From Rhytidiadelphus loreus (taxonomy: Eukaryota; Streptophyta; Bryopsida; Hypnales; Hylocomiaceae), in the NCBI GenBank assembly GCA_947034895.1, contig OX344762.1, positions 7,879,501-7,943,500 on the forward strand: a DNA stretch of 64,000 nt, given 5' to 3'. Under the pieces are notes generated by a model that was given only the letters and a program-made list of their open reading frames with translations, was not told the DNA's origin and searched no databases. Shown piece by piece: positions 1-13,100 of this stretch (positions are counted from its first letter, which is position 1; each line of letters starts with the position of its first letter). The position numbers and the translations under genes were made by a program.

Positions 1-264
1 AAAGTTCATTCACATCCATTTATACTTGAAATCTCTTCCTATGTTTGCTTGGTTTGAACTCAATTGTCAAAGGAGACATTATTGATGTGAAATACCTTCT
101 TGTAACAATGCTTGATTCCTTCATAAGAGTAAAAATATGCCTTGAATAAGATGTGTGCATTGGCTGTGTAATTAGCCTTACATAAATTATTGCCATTTTT
201 TTCAACCCACAAAGTTGGATTGCTAAAGATTTTCATCATTGTAAAAATTGATCTGAACTCTATT

Positions 265-462
265 TCAACTCTCATGGTCATTAATTTCAAGTTTGTTTTC
301 AACTTCTACGAATCTTGGGAAATATTTTTCAACGGAACCTGCTGTTACGCTACTGTCGGTGTTTTCCGATAGAGTTTCCTCCGTCGGGACTTTCCTGAAC
401 AGTTTCATCCACTGTAGCTCGATCGATACATAGGCACAGAGATCTTCGTTGTCTGTTTCCAT
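265..462 (-). CDS. possible first exon or 65-codon ORF of unknown function
   Basis: A minus-strand frame opens with ATG at 462 and runs 65 codons. It is acidic and not low-complexity; it begins METDNEDLCAYV. The flanking 470-900 stretch has a more balanced base composition than the AT-rich DNA further right, as a promoter or 5' region might. A second minus-strand open frame (60-302) overlaps its end and could be a spliced continuation toward the window edge. I recognise no domain. It could equally be chance, since 65 codons is short. The gene, if real, would be cut by the window start. Confidence 0.2.
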   Translation of the reverse strand: METDNEDLCAYVSIELQWMKLFRKVPTEETLSENTDSSVTAGSVEKYFPRFVEVENKLEINDHES

Positions 463-469
463 AAAATTA

Positions 470-3288
470 TCTTCGTCTTAACTTGCAAAATGCTTGCAAT
501 TCAAGACTGCTGCACTTGATGACGTCGATCGACCAAGTCATCAATCAATCTTGTGTTCCAAATTAATTACTCCGAAATTAAATTAAAGCAGCTTCAGTAT
601 AGTCTCTCGATCGATCAAGTTTAGTCTTCTGTCAACGATTCTGATCTTAATTTTGTTGTTGCTGTGTGATCGATTCAATTCCGGAGCTAGATCCAGTGAG
701 TGCAAGCAGGTTGCTTCAAAGTACGCAGGGCGTGTGCTCTGTTTGCTTTCAATTCTTATTTCCATGTACGCTCAAACTTGTGTGGAGAATGGAAATGCCC
801 ATGGCGTTGCTCTGTTGAATCAGCTAGACCGTGTTCCTCAGTGAGAGTAAATGGAACTGAGGGCAATATATATTGTCTCTATGAGTAGCTAGAAACTTAC
901 AAAGCTCATTACATCAATTTTGTTAAAAGTGGTGCAATTTTGTTAGAGTGCCAGAAATTGTGACATATATATGTACATAAAGGGCTAACATCTAGGACGG
1001 GTATAGATTTTATGTTTCAAGACTAGTGTTCTGAAAGGTGACATTGAAGTAATGGAATACAGACAATTTAACAAAATTGACATCAAGGTAAGTGAATTGT
1101 TTTGGTTTCAGCATTAGAAACCATGTGAAGTCATTGGAAGGCCCTTGCGGGCCAGATGATGTAATGTAATGACTTGTTAGCATTGGGGATTTTGCAACAT
1201 ACTTATTATAAGCAACCAACTTGACCACTTAGTACTAGAAACAACATTTTCACTAATTCTTAACTAGTTGGTTGTACTTAATACCACCATTTCTCTTGTA
1301 CTGCAAGGTGGAATGCATACAATTGGAGGTTGAAATTGCACTAGGTCATGTCAATAAACTAGGATTATTTTTTGGAAGTACTATAGCTGACAACGGCCTT
1401 GTGCTTGAGTTTCTTGTAGGCATGCCAAAAGGATAAATAGTTCTAAATTGAATAACTACAATACGATAGCCATGAATAGCATAACTAACGGCATTAATGG
1501 TCAAAGAGAGTACCAATTGTACTGTCCAAGTGCCAATTTACTCATTGTTTGAAGTTGACATGACTGGAGTCTTGGCAACATGTACTATCGACGTTGACAC
1601 ATAAGCAGAGGTGGTATATGTCTCAATACTAGGAGTATATGAGATGGAGACCTCTAAATAGATGCCCACCCACAGTTCATTGTTAGAAGCATGCTCAACC
1701 CAAAATTCTAGAGATTCTCCTTGCCCATGGCTGCTCTAAAAAGCCTTCTAATAACCTCAAATGGTCTTTAATGTAGGTTCTTACTTCAACCTTTAAACTT
1801 TACAATTTCTGAAAATACATTGAATAGATAATTCAAAGGTTGCATGTGATTGTTAAGGGTTAAACTAAGTTGGAAAGAGAGATGAAACCAATCTCTTGTT
1901 ATATGGTGATTTGATACTTATGAGGCTAGAAGTAGTGTAAGTGTATTTTATATCATTTTTTTTCTTAGGTTGGATTATTTTGATATAATGTAGAAATCTA
2001 CTAGTATGCAATTCATGTAGACTTGTAAATTTTAAGAACAAAAATCTAGAAAAATCAAGCTAGGAAATGAGTTGATTGTATGATTTGAAATCTTCGTAAT
2101 GGATAGATTTGAAGAACTTAAAATCTACTTCCACAATAGATGTGAAGAATTGAAATCTACACATAATTGTCTCATTTTTGAGACTAGACTCATAATTATA
2201 GATTGATTTTGAAATACTGAACACTATTTGATATTTTGATTTTGAAATGACATCACTCAAAATGTTCTTTTGATGATGAATTGACATCACTCAAAAAATC
2301 ATCTTAACATATTGTTTGAAGTGACTCAAAAACAACTAATTAAATGACATCTAAATATCATCTTTCCTTCAAATACTTCAAATGACATTCAAATGTGTAA
2401 ACTTGCACTATTTCCCTCGAGCTATTACCAAAATTGAAACTAGAGTATTGTCAACATCCTAAAATTCAACCATTTGAATTCCTAAAAGATCAAGTATATT
2501 GTCACATGGTCAAACATCATTTTTTTTTTCAATTTAATAAACACTTTAACTTCTAAAGGATAATTGCCTACCCAAACACACATTTGAGCATTTGAACAAG
2601 AAAGTTACCTTGAAGTCAATTTTTTCTAGGCATTTCCATAATGATTGTTAAATTTGACAATTTTTCTTGAAAAATACCTCCAATCCAACTTTTAAGGACC
2701 AATTCTATTGCCATATATAGTCATATAAGTGAAACAATATTGCTAAGCTTGATTTAGCTTTCTAAATTACATTCAAGTTTCAATCTTATATGTTCAATAC
2801 ATGAGTCAAACTATAAATTGTCTTCAAATTGTGAGAAAACTCTAGTAGTTTTATGATTGTCATTTTGATAAATTCTATGGCAATTTTTTTTTTAATAATA
2901 TTGCAAAATCAATCCAATTAATTTGAAATTTCTTCATGCTCAAGATACAAATAGCAATGCAAATAGTTTGAAAAATCTCAAATTTTTATTTTATTTTTAC
3001 ACATACACACTCTAGCAATGAGATATATAATTTATTAATAAAATTTTGATATTTTGTATATGTAAAATAATATTATTTATATTTAATGTTGTTTGTTTTT
3101 AGATTTTATGTGAAAAAATTCGATAAATATGATTTTGTGAAGTGTAATGTGTAAATCAAATTATATCAAATATAACTTATATTCAAAAATTTAGACCAAA
3201 TATAATAAATAAAGGTTAGAATGAGAAATATTATTTTATAATTTAACTTTCATCCACTAAAACAATTCTACTATATGTATGAAAAAAC
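470..3288. other. no gene seen; AT-rich non-coding DNA
   Basis: No reading frame here has recognisable protein content. 500-900 is lower in A/T and rich in CGATCGA-like words; from about 900 onward the sequence is AT-rich with homopolymer runs and no intact element borders that I could define. Confidence 0.5.
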
Positions 3289-3551
3289 CATTAGAATAGA
3301 AATGAGGCGTGTGAGAGACCTTCCGGCCATGGTTCCCCATGCTGCGAACCATGGCCGGACAATTTGATTAATTAATTATTTTAATAAATAAATAAAATAA
3401 TAAAATGATATTTTTTTTATAAAAAGTATTTTTAAATATATTTTTAAATTAATTCATTAATGCGGTCTGACCTGGCAGTCTTTGTGCCAGGTTGGACTGC
3501 TGGTTCTGCAACATTCCCATAGTCCGGGAACGTCGGAGAACTCTTCTAATG
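3289..3551. mobile_element. CATTAG-ended short element E1 (subfamily with E4)
   Basis: The 263-bp element begins CATTAGAA and ends TTCTAATG, a perfect 8-bp terminal inverted repeat. Just inside the left end is a 12-bp perfect hairpin stem (CCGGCCATGGTT / AACCATGGCCGG, 3323-3358). Near the right end is a second hairpin, CCTGGCA / TGCCAGG. The centre is almost pure A/T. The same GC-rich blocks in the same order occur in E4 at 42.06 kb. It has no coding capacity and no obvious target-site duplication. Confidence 0.7.
3323..3358. repeat. GC-rich 12-bp-stem hairpin inside E1
   Basis: Perfect inverted repeat CCGGCCATGGTT / AACCATGGCCGG with a 12-base loop. It stands out in DNA that is otherwise strongly A/T. 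Confidence 0.85.
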
Positions 3552-5460
3552 CATAATTATGTGCAATATTATTTAATTTGGATTCTAACTTATGGAGCTT
3601 GTAATTATAATAATTCATTGAGTTTATTGTGTTTGATTAGCCAAGTTTGCTTTCATAAAAAAAAATTACTTTTACAAAAATTGTTTTGGGCACCACAAAG
3701 TAGGAATTATAGGAATTCAATAAGGTTTGCTGCCATTATTTCATCCTTCTACCCATTAGAAGCTTAGAAGATTTTTCTTTGATTATGTGGAATTGCCAAC
3801 ATATGATCAAGTTATATTTATGAGCTCAAATTTGCTATACTTGTCATTTCGCTATTACATTTTCTTTGAGTGATTGCAAGAAACATTAGCATTGTTTTTT
3901 TGTTACACATAGTATGATGGACTTGTCATCTGCAATAACTTTTGAAGCATGAAACTAATGAACTTGAAATTTTTATTGGATAATTATGGATGTTGCAATG
4001 ACATCCCTTATTTTTTGGAAATTAAGAAGATCATTTTATATTTAAAAGTTAATTTTGTTAACTTGTCATACTTTGAAGTTTAGTGGTTTTTAGTACTATG
4101 GAGTACTAAAAACTAATGATTTAGAGTTCAATTTTTGGTGGTCTATTCCTACAATAGGTAGTCATGTTCTGTATAAGGGGCATCTAAAAATATATTATTT
4201 TATGTCCTCTATGTTTGTGCAAATTAGGCTCACTTGCGCACATACATCTAAACATTGAAGATGGTTTGAAGATCATTCTTTTGGTGAAATCTCATCACCA
4301 TTATTAAGTCCTCAAAAGTTACAAATTTTTGTTTTCTTTGAAAATTGTTTTTTCTATTTTTTACAAATTAAAACGTCAAAACACCAATTTTCTTGAGATT
4401 GTGCATTTTTCTAGTTCCCCTACTTAGAGAATTTTGCTATGCTTTTCCTTCTTGGATTACCTTCTTCTCAAAAGGTGTATACACAGGCTATATTATTTAT
4501 ATTTCTCAAAAAAAAAATTCAATTTTTTTTCAAATTATTCCCCCCTAAAAACATGAAAACTACCAAAACACTACAAAATCAGCCAATCTTTCTTGCAACT
4601 ACCTTTTTCCATAGAAATTGAATTTTTTTTAGTGAAGGGAAGATATAATGCAAATGTGGCCAAAGTTATCTTTTCAAACCAATTCCTCATGTATTGGTTG
4701 ATAATTAAGTAGATAATTGTAGTAGTGATTTGAAATTGACAAGAGTACTTGATTTTATTTAGCACATGATTTGGTTGTTAATTAAGAAGACAATTGTAGT
4801 GATGATTGGAAATTGACAAGAGCACTTGATTTTGTTTAGTACAAATTTTGATGAGTACTCAAGAAAACCTTTGAAGCTTGCATACTTTAGGTTTAGGTCA
4901 AATTTGGCACCTTGATGCCAAATAATTTAATTTTAGAATTTGGACAATTCGGCAGTTTGTTTTGATTTTTTTTACTTTTGGCACTTTGCTCCTTATACTT
5001 TTTCAACACTCCCAATTTTGAATTGATTTTTTCTATTCATGTATAAATGTGTTCCTTTTTCTAAAAGAATTCAAGAATTTTTTTTGGATATTTAGAATTG
5101 GCACTAATGAATTTTTTTTAGATTTTCAAAAATAGTTGTACAATTTTTAAAGCTTGAATAAAATATAGGAAAAATGAAGAAAGTTCAAAATTTCTTCACA
5201 GTAGTGAAGTTGAGTATTGAATTGCTTGAATTTAGTTGATGATTTAGAGTTTGCATTTATACTTTTTGCACTTTCAATCACTCATAATTTAACAAAGACC
5301 AAGTATAATGAACCAAATAAATTTGCACATTTAAGCAACTATAATTTATAATTTCTCAAAACATTCAACATCATCATTTTTTAATTTATGTCAAAATAGA
5401 TCATGACTTAGGGTAGCTTAGCCCTATAAGGACACGGGGGTGACACTACAAATTAGGCAT
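3552..5460. repeat. dispersed repeat; homologous to 41.8-42.9 kb
   Basis: No gene. About 3870-4620 matches 41800-42890 in the same orientation with moderate divergence. Shared phrases include GATGGACTTG, TAACTTTTGAAGCATGAA and TTTTATGTCCTC. At about 4130-4140 this copy lacks element E4, which sits in the 42-kb copy, so it serves as a related empty site. I see nothing definable between about 4620 and 5460. Confidence 0.6.
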
Positions 5461-5667
5461 TGTGTAACACAGGAAATTCATATTGCGTTCCCGGTGTTAA
5501 TTCCCAACTAGTCTCAAATTTCCCTGTGTATGTGTAGATGCGTCATGTGTCCAAAATACTTGTAAATAGTAAAGTTTTTACAGGTGTCAAATTTTAAAGT
5601 TTAGTGGGAAATTTGAGACTCACCAGGAATTAACACTGATAACGCAATATGAGTTTTCTGTGTAACC
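5461..5667. mobile_element. MITE with about 60-bp terminal inverted repeats
   Basis: The left arm (TGTGTAACACAGGAAATTC onward) is mirrored by the right arm ending GAGTTTTCTGTGTAAC. The arms match over about 60 bases with scattered mismatches, through ATATTGCG, GTGTTAATTCC and GTCTCAAATTTCCC. The centre is only about 80 bp. CAT lies on both sides (5458-5460 and right after the element) and may be a 3-bp target duplication, though the exact end bases are uncertain. It is non-coding. Confidence 0.6.
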
Positions 5668-7365
5668 ATGACACTCATTGGAATTAAAAAAATTCAAAAG
5701 TACTCATTGGAAGTCAAGCTATTGTAGACGTTCTCTACTTTCCACAAAAAATTCCAAAGATGAATAGTTGTAATTTTGTCCTATACTGGAAAATTCCTTG
5801 TCATTCATCGGACACTTATTGTCCGCGACATCCTTTATGGGTTAATACAATTGCAATTTGTTTTTATAATTTCCAATTCAATGCTTTCTTTACTTGGTAT
5901 AGTAACAAAACCTAAAATTGTCCAAATAAGGTTTTGAGTATGGTTCCTATCTTAACCCCTAAAGGACCGGATTGTATTTCTTGTTTGTATAGAAATTTTG
6001 GGTAGGTACCTACGAGCGGAGATTTTCATATTTGGGGCTGAAATTTTAAAAGAATGTGGGAGCAAGGAAGATCTTTCATATGCACCAAATTTCATAACAT
6101 TTGGAAATACAAAAGTTATAGCCTAATATGTTACTTTTTTTTGTAACTGGGTAGTTTGGGCAGATCAGAAAAAACCACTTTTTTCATAAACAAAAATTTG
6201 GAATTCATTTTCTAGAGTTTTACATACACGAAAAGCTTTGAATCATTCCATTTTGATCAATGAGTCAAAAGTTATGAGGATTTTTTGTTTGCGGGCAGTT
6301 TAGGATTTCTTACTCTAATATAATCTTTGAAATCCTTTATTTTACCCAATTTTCAATATTTTTGGACAAAAATAAAATCGTAGGATGTAGATACTTTATT
6401 ACAACATTTCGACCATTGGGATTGAAAATTTTCAATTCCATATTTAAATTGTAAATAATTTAGTATTTTTAATCATTCTCTACTACTACCTATTTACTAT
6501 TTTTTTCCTATATGTTGTACTATTCCAAATGATCTGAAATTTTTCAAGCATGTGGCCAACTTGTCTAGGAAAATAAATTCAAAGAAGAACCACCATTTAG
6601 GTCATTTTTTCATAGAAATGTGGGCTTGTGAAGTGCAGCTGCCCTGCTTTTTGCAGGGTAAAAAAAATGATTTTAGTTAATTTGAATGCTTATATCTTGC
6701 AATCCACCCGGTGGAAATGTCTGAAATTTTTACCACATGTTTTTGATACTATATAATACAAGATCCTACCGTTAGATATGTCAAATAAAGTTTTTTTCAA
6801 AATTTTGGTACTTGTACTAGAAATGGCAGTTTTGGAGCGTTTTTAGTGAAAGTATAGTGATGGTCCTTTAAGGGTCAAGCTAGAAAAGCTTTCATTGGAT
6901 CTTGTTGATAGTCAAAAGAGATTCTAGATTCTCATATTAAAATGCAATTTTTGAATATGATATGAATAAATTATGAATTTTCAAAGAGTTGAATAAGGCG
7001 TACTCAAATTCGACATTGAAGACAAGAATGTGGAGAGGTTGGTTTTATAATTAAGTGCAATTACCTTATTTATGCAATGAAAAATCTGTAGTTGAATTGG
7101 GTCTTTGGATAATCAAGCATGAGTAACTTAGAAATTTGATATTTTTCATTAATTAGATTGCAGCAATTTCTAGGCCCTAAAAAATTGCGACATTCATCAA
7201 TGCAAAGCTCTACAAATTAAGACTAATACAAATTTGTTTTCTTGGAAGAAATCTAAAGTTAGGCACCCCAAAATGCACAACTACTCCAAAACCACCACCA
7301 TCTCTCCGTGTACATCTCTAAAATCAATGTGTACGTAAATTGAAGAATTGGTTTCAAGAATCTCT
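5668..7365. repeat. AT-rich repeat DNA, partly homologous to 62.9-64.0 kb
   Basis: No gene. About 6150-6850 matches 62900-64000 in direct orientation. Shared phrases include GAATCATTCCATTTTGAT, AATCATTCTCTA, CCAAATGATCT and GAAGTGCAGCTGCCC. At about 6557-6570 this copy has no CATTA element where the 63-kb copy holds E8. A short dispersed repeat also seen at about 14.6 and 41.0 kb starts near 5690; it has ACTCATTGGA, then a GGACACT palindrome. Confidence 0.6.
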
Positions 7366-7842
7366 ACCAAAAAAACTTTGACCCTTCGTAATTTTTGCAT
7401 ACATTATCCAAATGTTGTGTTCTTTGGCGTATCGGAGCCTCTTTTCACTTGCCCAACAAGAAAATATGACCAATCTAATAATAATAGTAACTAAGAACAC
7501 TAGCAAAAAGTAGGGCAAAGTTCTACCAAAAAAACCTTGACCCTTCCTAACTTTTGCATATGGTATCCAAATGTTGCATTCTTTGGCACATTGGAGACTC
7601 CTTTTGCTTGCCTAACAAGAAAATATGACCAACCTAATAATAATAGTAATTAGGCATAGTAACAAAAAGTAGAGCAAAGTTTTACCAAAAAAACTTTGAG
7701 CCTTTCTAACTTTTGCATACGGTATCCAAATGTTGCATTCTTTGGTGCGTTGGAACCTCCTTTCACTTGTCCAACACGAAAATATGACCAATCTTATAAT
7801 ATTAGTAATTAGCACAGTAGCGAAGAGTAGGGTAAAGTTGAC
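7366..7842. repeat. tandem repeat, 159-bp period, three copies
   Basis: Three successive copies begin at 7366, 7525 and 7684, each with ACCAAAAAAACTTTGA or a close variant. Each continues through TTTTGCATA, TATCCAAATGTTG, TTCTTTGG, AAAATATGACCAA and CAAAGTT. The period is 159 bp in both steps. Copies differ by scattered substitutions, so the array is not recent. No coding content is recognised. Confidence 0.85.
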
Positions 7843-9600
7843 AATTTAACGAGATTGTAGGCCAAACATTCTCAACAAGTGCTGTTGTTATGTGCTACTG
7901 CTGAGTCAAACAAGTTGTATAGGCTTGTGTCAAGCATAACTCAAGTTGTAACACTTGTGTGATCAAGTTGTTGTTGAACTATTTTGACATAACATCATTC
8001 AGCACTGTCTCGTGCTCGTAACATTTTTTCTTGAGTTGAGTTTCTACAGTGCTGGCAAGGTCTCACTTTGCTATGGTAGCCTTTCCGGATCAACTTATGT
8101 CTTGCATTTAAGACACCGATTGAACTGAAAATCGTTTCATAAAATCTTGGGGTGATAGTATTTCATCTATAATGATCACCGTGCAAGGACATCTAGCTCA
8201 TCACTTTAAGAATGTCATGTGGGAGGGCATCTTTGAGGTTCATGCAAAAGAAGGTAATTTATTCATGAACATGGAGAAAACAATTCTTTAGGAAGATGAA
8301 ATGGTGCATTTGATGTCAAAAAATCTAGTAAAAAAATGGTCCATTTATCCAACATTGAAGCTTGCTGAAGCAATGCAATAAAGCCATTTCAATTTCAAAG
8401 GTTCATTTTTTGAACTTATATAATCTCTCGAATATATTAGAAACAAAGCCCACTTGGGACACATGCACAGAATGGAATATCCATCCAAGTGGCAGCTTGG
8501 CTTGTCACATTACAAGAGTTAAAATTAAGTCTTCTTAAAATATTCAAATTAGGGAATAAAACGTACCAACAAAAAGAAGAAATCGTACCCTATGGTTTTT
8601 GAACAATCACAAAGCATATGTTTTGAAAGCGTTTTATGTAATCAAATAACATCTTTTGTAATGGATTTCATTATTAACTTAGAAACTTAAGTATTAATGT
8701 TGAATCTAGATTTAAGTAAATTTTGTAAGCCCTTATTACTTATTACTCTATTTGTATTAATTGTTCCAAAACCAGTTTAAAGATTTGTGTTGTAATATTA
8801 TATTCTTGAAGATCTTTGTCAACCATATAAGTATATGTGAAAAACAATGGGCAATATCTTTTGGGCTCAATCATGAGTTCATAGTGAGTCTTTGCAAAGC
8901 TTTGAATTCAATTGCAAGAATTTTTATAGCTTCATTTAATAGTTCTTTACAACAGTTGAAGTAGAATGAAGAGAGAGTTGCCTTGCCTTGAGCCCCAATA
9001 ACATTATTTAGTAGGCAAGAAATCCTCTACAACTCAATTAAAGATATAAAATATTTTATTGCCTTGCCCTCTCTAACTTAATTTGGAATCTTTGATTCCA
9101 AATGTAAATTTAAAATTTCCAAAATTTCCCATCCAATATCGTCCACCACATTTTTGCCCTATGACAAAGACTTGTAGGATTACTATAATTCTTTATAAAA
9201 GTCCCATATCCTAAACCCTTAGATTAGTTTCAACATAATTGTGTTGAAATGTTTTAATTTTGGAATTTAGACTATATGAAATGTCATTTTCAATTTATAA
9301 ATGATTTGAAGAATTTACAATTCTAATGTTCTGGATTTCAGACCTTCAAATAAATTTTCTTTGTTTTTCAGGTATTGACTTGTAAATTTATAAAATTTTG
9401 GACATGCTTCAAATTTTGCTTAATTATTTATGAAATTTGACTTGTCCAATTGACCAACTATTGGATGTGAATGTTTGGTTCGGCACTTAGATGCCAAAAT
9501 TGAATTTCCACGCCAGATTCTTAGGGGTCCACATCACCTCACACCATTCACAAGATGTCACGTGGTAGTTATTTTTTTACAAAAATGACTTAATTTATGC
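7843..9600. other. no gene seen; AT-rich intergenic DNA
   Basis: Only short frames without recognisable content. No element borders that I can support. Confidence 0.45.
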
Positions 9601-10147
9601 CGAATCTAACCTTCGCGTAGGGCATTGTGTGAATCTTCTGGTATCACGAAGATACGAGGAAGGGAGGCCAAGTATTTCAAAGTTGGAGTGCACATTTCCG
9701 GAAAGCTAGAGTCAATGGCTGAGTTACCCGGCACCGGCCTGGGCCGCGTGGATCAGGACCCGTCCCGACCCATCCCGATCTCGACCCGTCCTCTTTTCGT
9801 TCTTTCCTGCCTCCTTCCTACCAGTGAGCGTCTCTCAAACCCTCTCTTCACCATCATCTTGCTCCATTTTTTGCAAGTTTTCGTCGGTTTGCTTGGTTTT
9901 TGCTGCTGCTGGTAGCGTTGCCGTAACGCAGACTATTTCTATTCGCGCCGACTACGTCTGCAGGAGGTCCGAGAAGTGGAGGGGACTTGATTTTGGTACA
10001 AGGACGCGCATGCACGATTGGTTTTAAGGAAGCGATTGGTTTTAAGGAAGCGAGGGGGAGTGGGATTAAGAGAGGAAGGACGAGAAGTCTTTGGTGACGA
10101 GTATGAAAGAAGAGACCACAAAGTAGTGCAGCCCGGATAACGATCAT
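9600..10147 (+). promoter_or_regulatory. probable promoter and 5' UTR of the PP2C gene
   Basis: Base composition changes from AT-rich repeat to mixed DNA with C-rich stretches (CCCGTCCCGACCCATCCC near 9760), directly upstream of the PP2C start codon at 10148. Plant 5' leaders often look like this. A 19-base run is duplicated at 10017-10051 (GATTGGTTTTAAGGAAGCG). The transcription start cannot be placed from sequence alone. Confidence 0.45.
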
Positions 10148-13100
10148 ATGTTCAACAGTATGTTCAACTCTGTGTTCAACTCCTCGAAGGAGGGAAGTCT
10201 GCCCCTAAGCGGCGGTGGAAGCAGGTACGTGTATTTGTGCTTATGTTTTTGGAGGTCCGAGAGGTGAGACAGTGTTACTGCGTAACAGCAGTTTACTATG
10301 ACCAGTTTGATCGGGATATGGCCGCATCTTTCGACTCTGGCTTGAATCGTGTATTGTTCTGAGATAGATAGTGTTCCTGTCTTGGTCTTAAGAAAATCTG
10401 TTTCAAGACGAATAAGGCTCGGGAAAGTATACTGCTGGTGATCAGGAACCGGATCACTTTCGGTGAGCCTCCGACGTTATCTTACGGTCGGTATAAGATC
10501 TGGTTCTGATTACTGTTGTGATTTAGCTCTCGTAGTAGTCGTTTTGTAGGGTTTGCGTTGTTATCATTTTAACGCCATCACTTTATCTCGATTATTGTGC
10601 TTTCCCCCCTTGGTATTGAATATAAAAAATGGTTGTCCTTCTGTTTTTCCCCCAATTAGACATCTGTCTTTATTAAGAATATGAACCTCAGCTAGTGTCT
10701 TATTAACCTCGCTGGATTGCTTTACTTTCCTTGATGGTGAACATTGACTTGATCGGGACATTTCACCCAGCCAGGGGGTTGTGAAGGCACTGCCCAGATT
10801 AGTTCCTAATTTTTGAGCTCTCCAAAGTGCTCGCGGAAATCGTATTTATTAAGCACAACCAATTATATTCCGTAATGAGTTTATACCTAGTTTCACTTTC
10901 GTACTGTTGTAATATACATAGAAATTCAATTTTGCAATGCCCTAAAATGTATTCGCGGTGTTTTTCGTGCTTGAGAACAAGTGCTACCATGTTATCCTGG
11001 ATCATTGATGGGCTTGTTCCTGGGTTTGAGCATTCTTAACAGAGTTCTGCAAACATTAGAATAACTTGTACCTAAAGAGTAGAGTAATTTGCTATCATTT
11101 TACTTTTAGTGCTAATTAATCTTCCGTATGTCGCCTAATTAGTGATTTTCGCGAAGAACTAGGCTAGGTATCTTAGCTGCAGGTGTTCTCGCTTATGCGA
11201 TTTCTGAATAGTGCAGTTTAGCAGAATGGCTCAACATGAATTTCGGCGTAAAGTCTTATTTTTCACCAGAGGAATTCATGAGAATGTCTATGTTTTGTGT
11301 AGCGAAAACAACAAGTTTAGCTATGGCTATTCTAGCTTACGTGGGAAGAGGGCCTCTATGGAGGATTTCCATGACACCCAAATCTCAAAGGTTGGGTCTA
11401 CACTGGTTGGATTGTTCGGCGTTTTCGATGGTTAGTTTCTCTTACCCGTGAACCGGCGAGACTATGCTCTGACTTCAGTCCGTGTTTTGCGGTAATAAGT
11501 AGGGTTGTCTTTGTCGTTTCATCTATGGTCACTTTTGTTGCGTTCATTTAAAACGGTCATTAAATCAAACGTTGATACTGTTAGTCCGATGTATGATGTG
11601 AGCAGGTTGTGACGCGAAAACAATCTTATTATGGTGATTATGCAGGACATGGTGGCTCCCGAGCAGCTGATTATGTCAAGCAGCATCTTTTCAAGAATTT
11701 GCTAAAGCATCCTCAATTTCTTACTGATACTGAGCTTGCAATTGGTATGGATTGTTCGGCACCTTGAGCACCACTCCTGGCATACAAATGTGTAAAACGA
11801 AGTTGTACTGACTTCGTCAGCAGCTGTGTGATCTACAGTAAATATGGACATTCATTTATGATTTGCATTTCACATTGAAAAAATGCTTTGTTATTGATTT
11901 CGCTAATATTTAGGATTGACTTGACAGCTGAGACGTACAAGCAGACAGACCTGGAGTATCTAAAAGCTGAGAACCACCAGCACAGGGATGCAGGTTCAAC
12001 TGCTTCTACAGCTGTTCTGGTTGGAAATCGATTACTTGTTGCCAACGTTGGCGATTCAAGGGCTGTAATTTGTGATGACGGAAAAGGTGATTATGCGAAC
12101 TTTACGTAGCTTGAGCTGTTCTTCAAGAGCACTACCGCATTCACGAATTTTGGTAATCTTGAATTCTGGAGCATTTTTGCTCCTTTCTTTGTGGGTGGAG
12201 GGTCCGTATTCTGAGGGCAATCATGTTTACACTTACAAATAATGTCTGTAGGTGGCAGTTGCATAGTTCGTCAGTATTATAAACCAAGAATGTGATTAGC
12301 CTTACACGACGTTGACGTTTTTTTATCTGAAACTAATTAACTCTTTACCCTGATTGCGTGTTTTACTCTTCTCATTGTTTTCAGCGATTGCTCTGTCCGA
12401 TGACCACAAGCCAAACCGAACTGATGAACGCCAACGTATTGAGGATGCTGGCGGAGTCGTCATGTGGTCTGGTGGGTTTCAATAGATTCATGCAAACACT
12501 CTCATAGATATCATTCTATTTTCTTACATTTCGTTTTGGAACTTGGAATCCCTTTTTCTTGGTATCCTTTGCGGGCAATTCAATGTCGTGCTTAGTTCTG
12601 TGCGATGTATAGTTACTTTTTCACTGGGCGTGCTTTAATATTTCTGTATGAGATTTATTAGCTTAGATAATGGTCCGTTTTTTGCAGGCACTTGGCGTGT
12701 AGGCGGTGTTCTTGCTGTCTCTCGAGCTTTTGGTGACCGGCTTCTGAAAAAATATGTTGTTGCTGAACCCGAGATTCAGGTGGCGATCATCATTTCTTAC
12801 TGGCCCTTCCAATTCCAGCAATGAGCTTTCTTCACTTTCAGAAATGGATATTGGGAATACCCCTAAATCTGGTGCCTTGTTCCATTGCAGGAAAAGTATA
12901 TCACCCGTGAGGTGGAATTCTTGTTGCTCGCCAGTGATGGTCTATGGGATGTTGTTTCCAACCAGGTTTGATTCGTTTTTCTTTCACTTGATTGTAGATG
13001 GAACTTAGTTACATTGGAAGGTTTGTTACTTTTGTAGGCTAGAGTACTCTTTTTCTCTGATTAATATATGAGGGAAATGAAATGGAGGAGAATTAAAGAA

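Noticed and set aside
11226..11302. ATG at 11226 as the PP2C start
   Set aside because: Its N-terminus is unlike the family, while the exon at 10148-10224 gives the expected short Ser/Gly-rich start and splices in phase.
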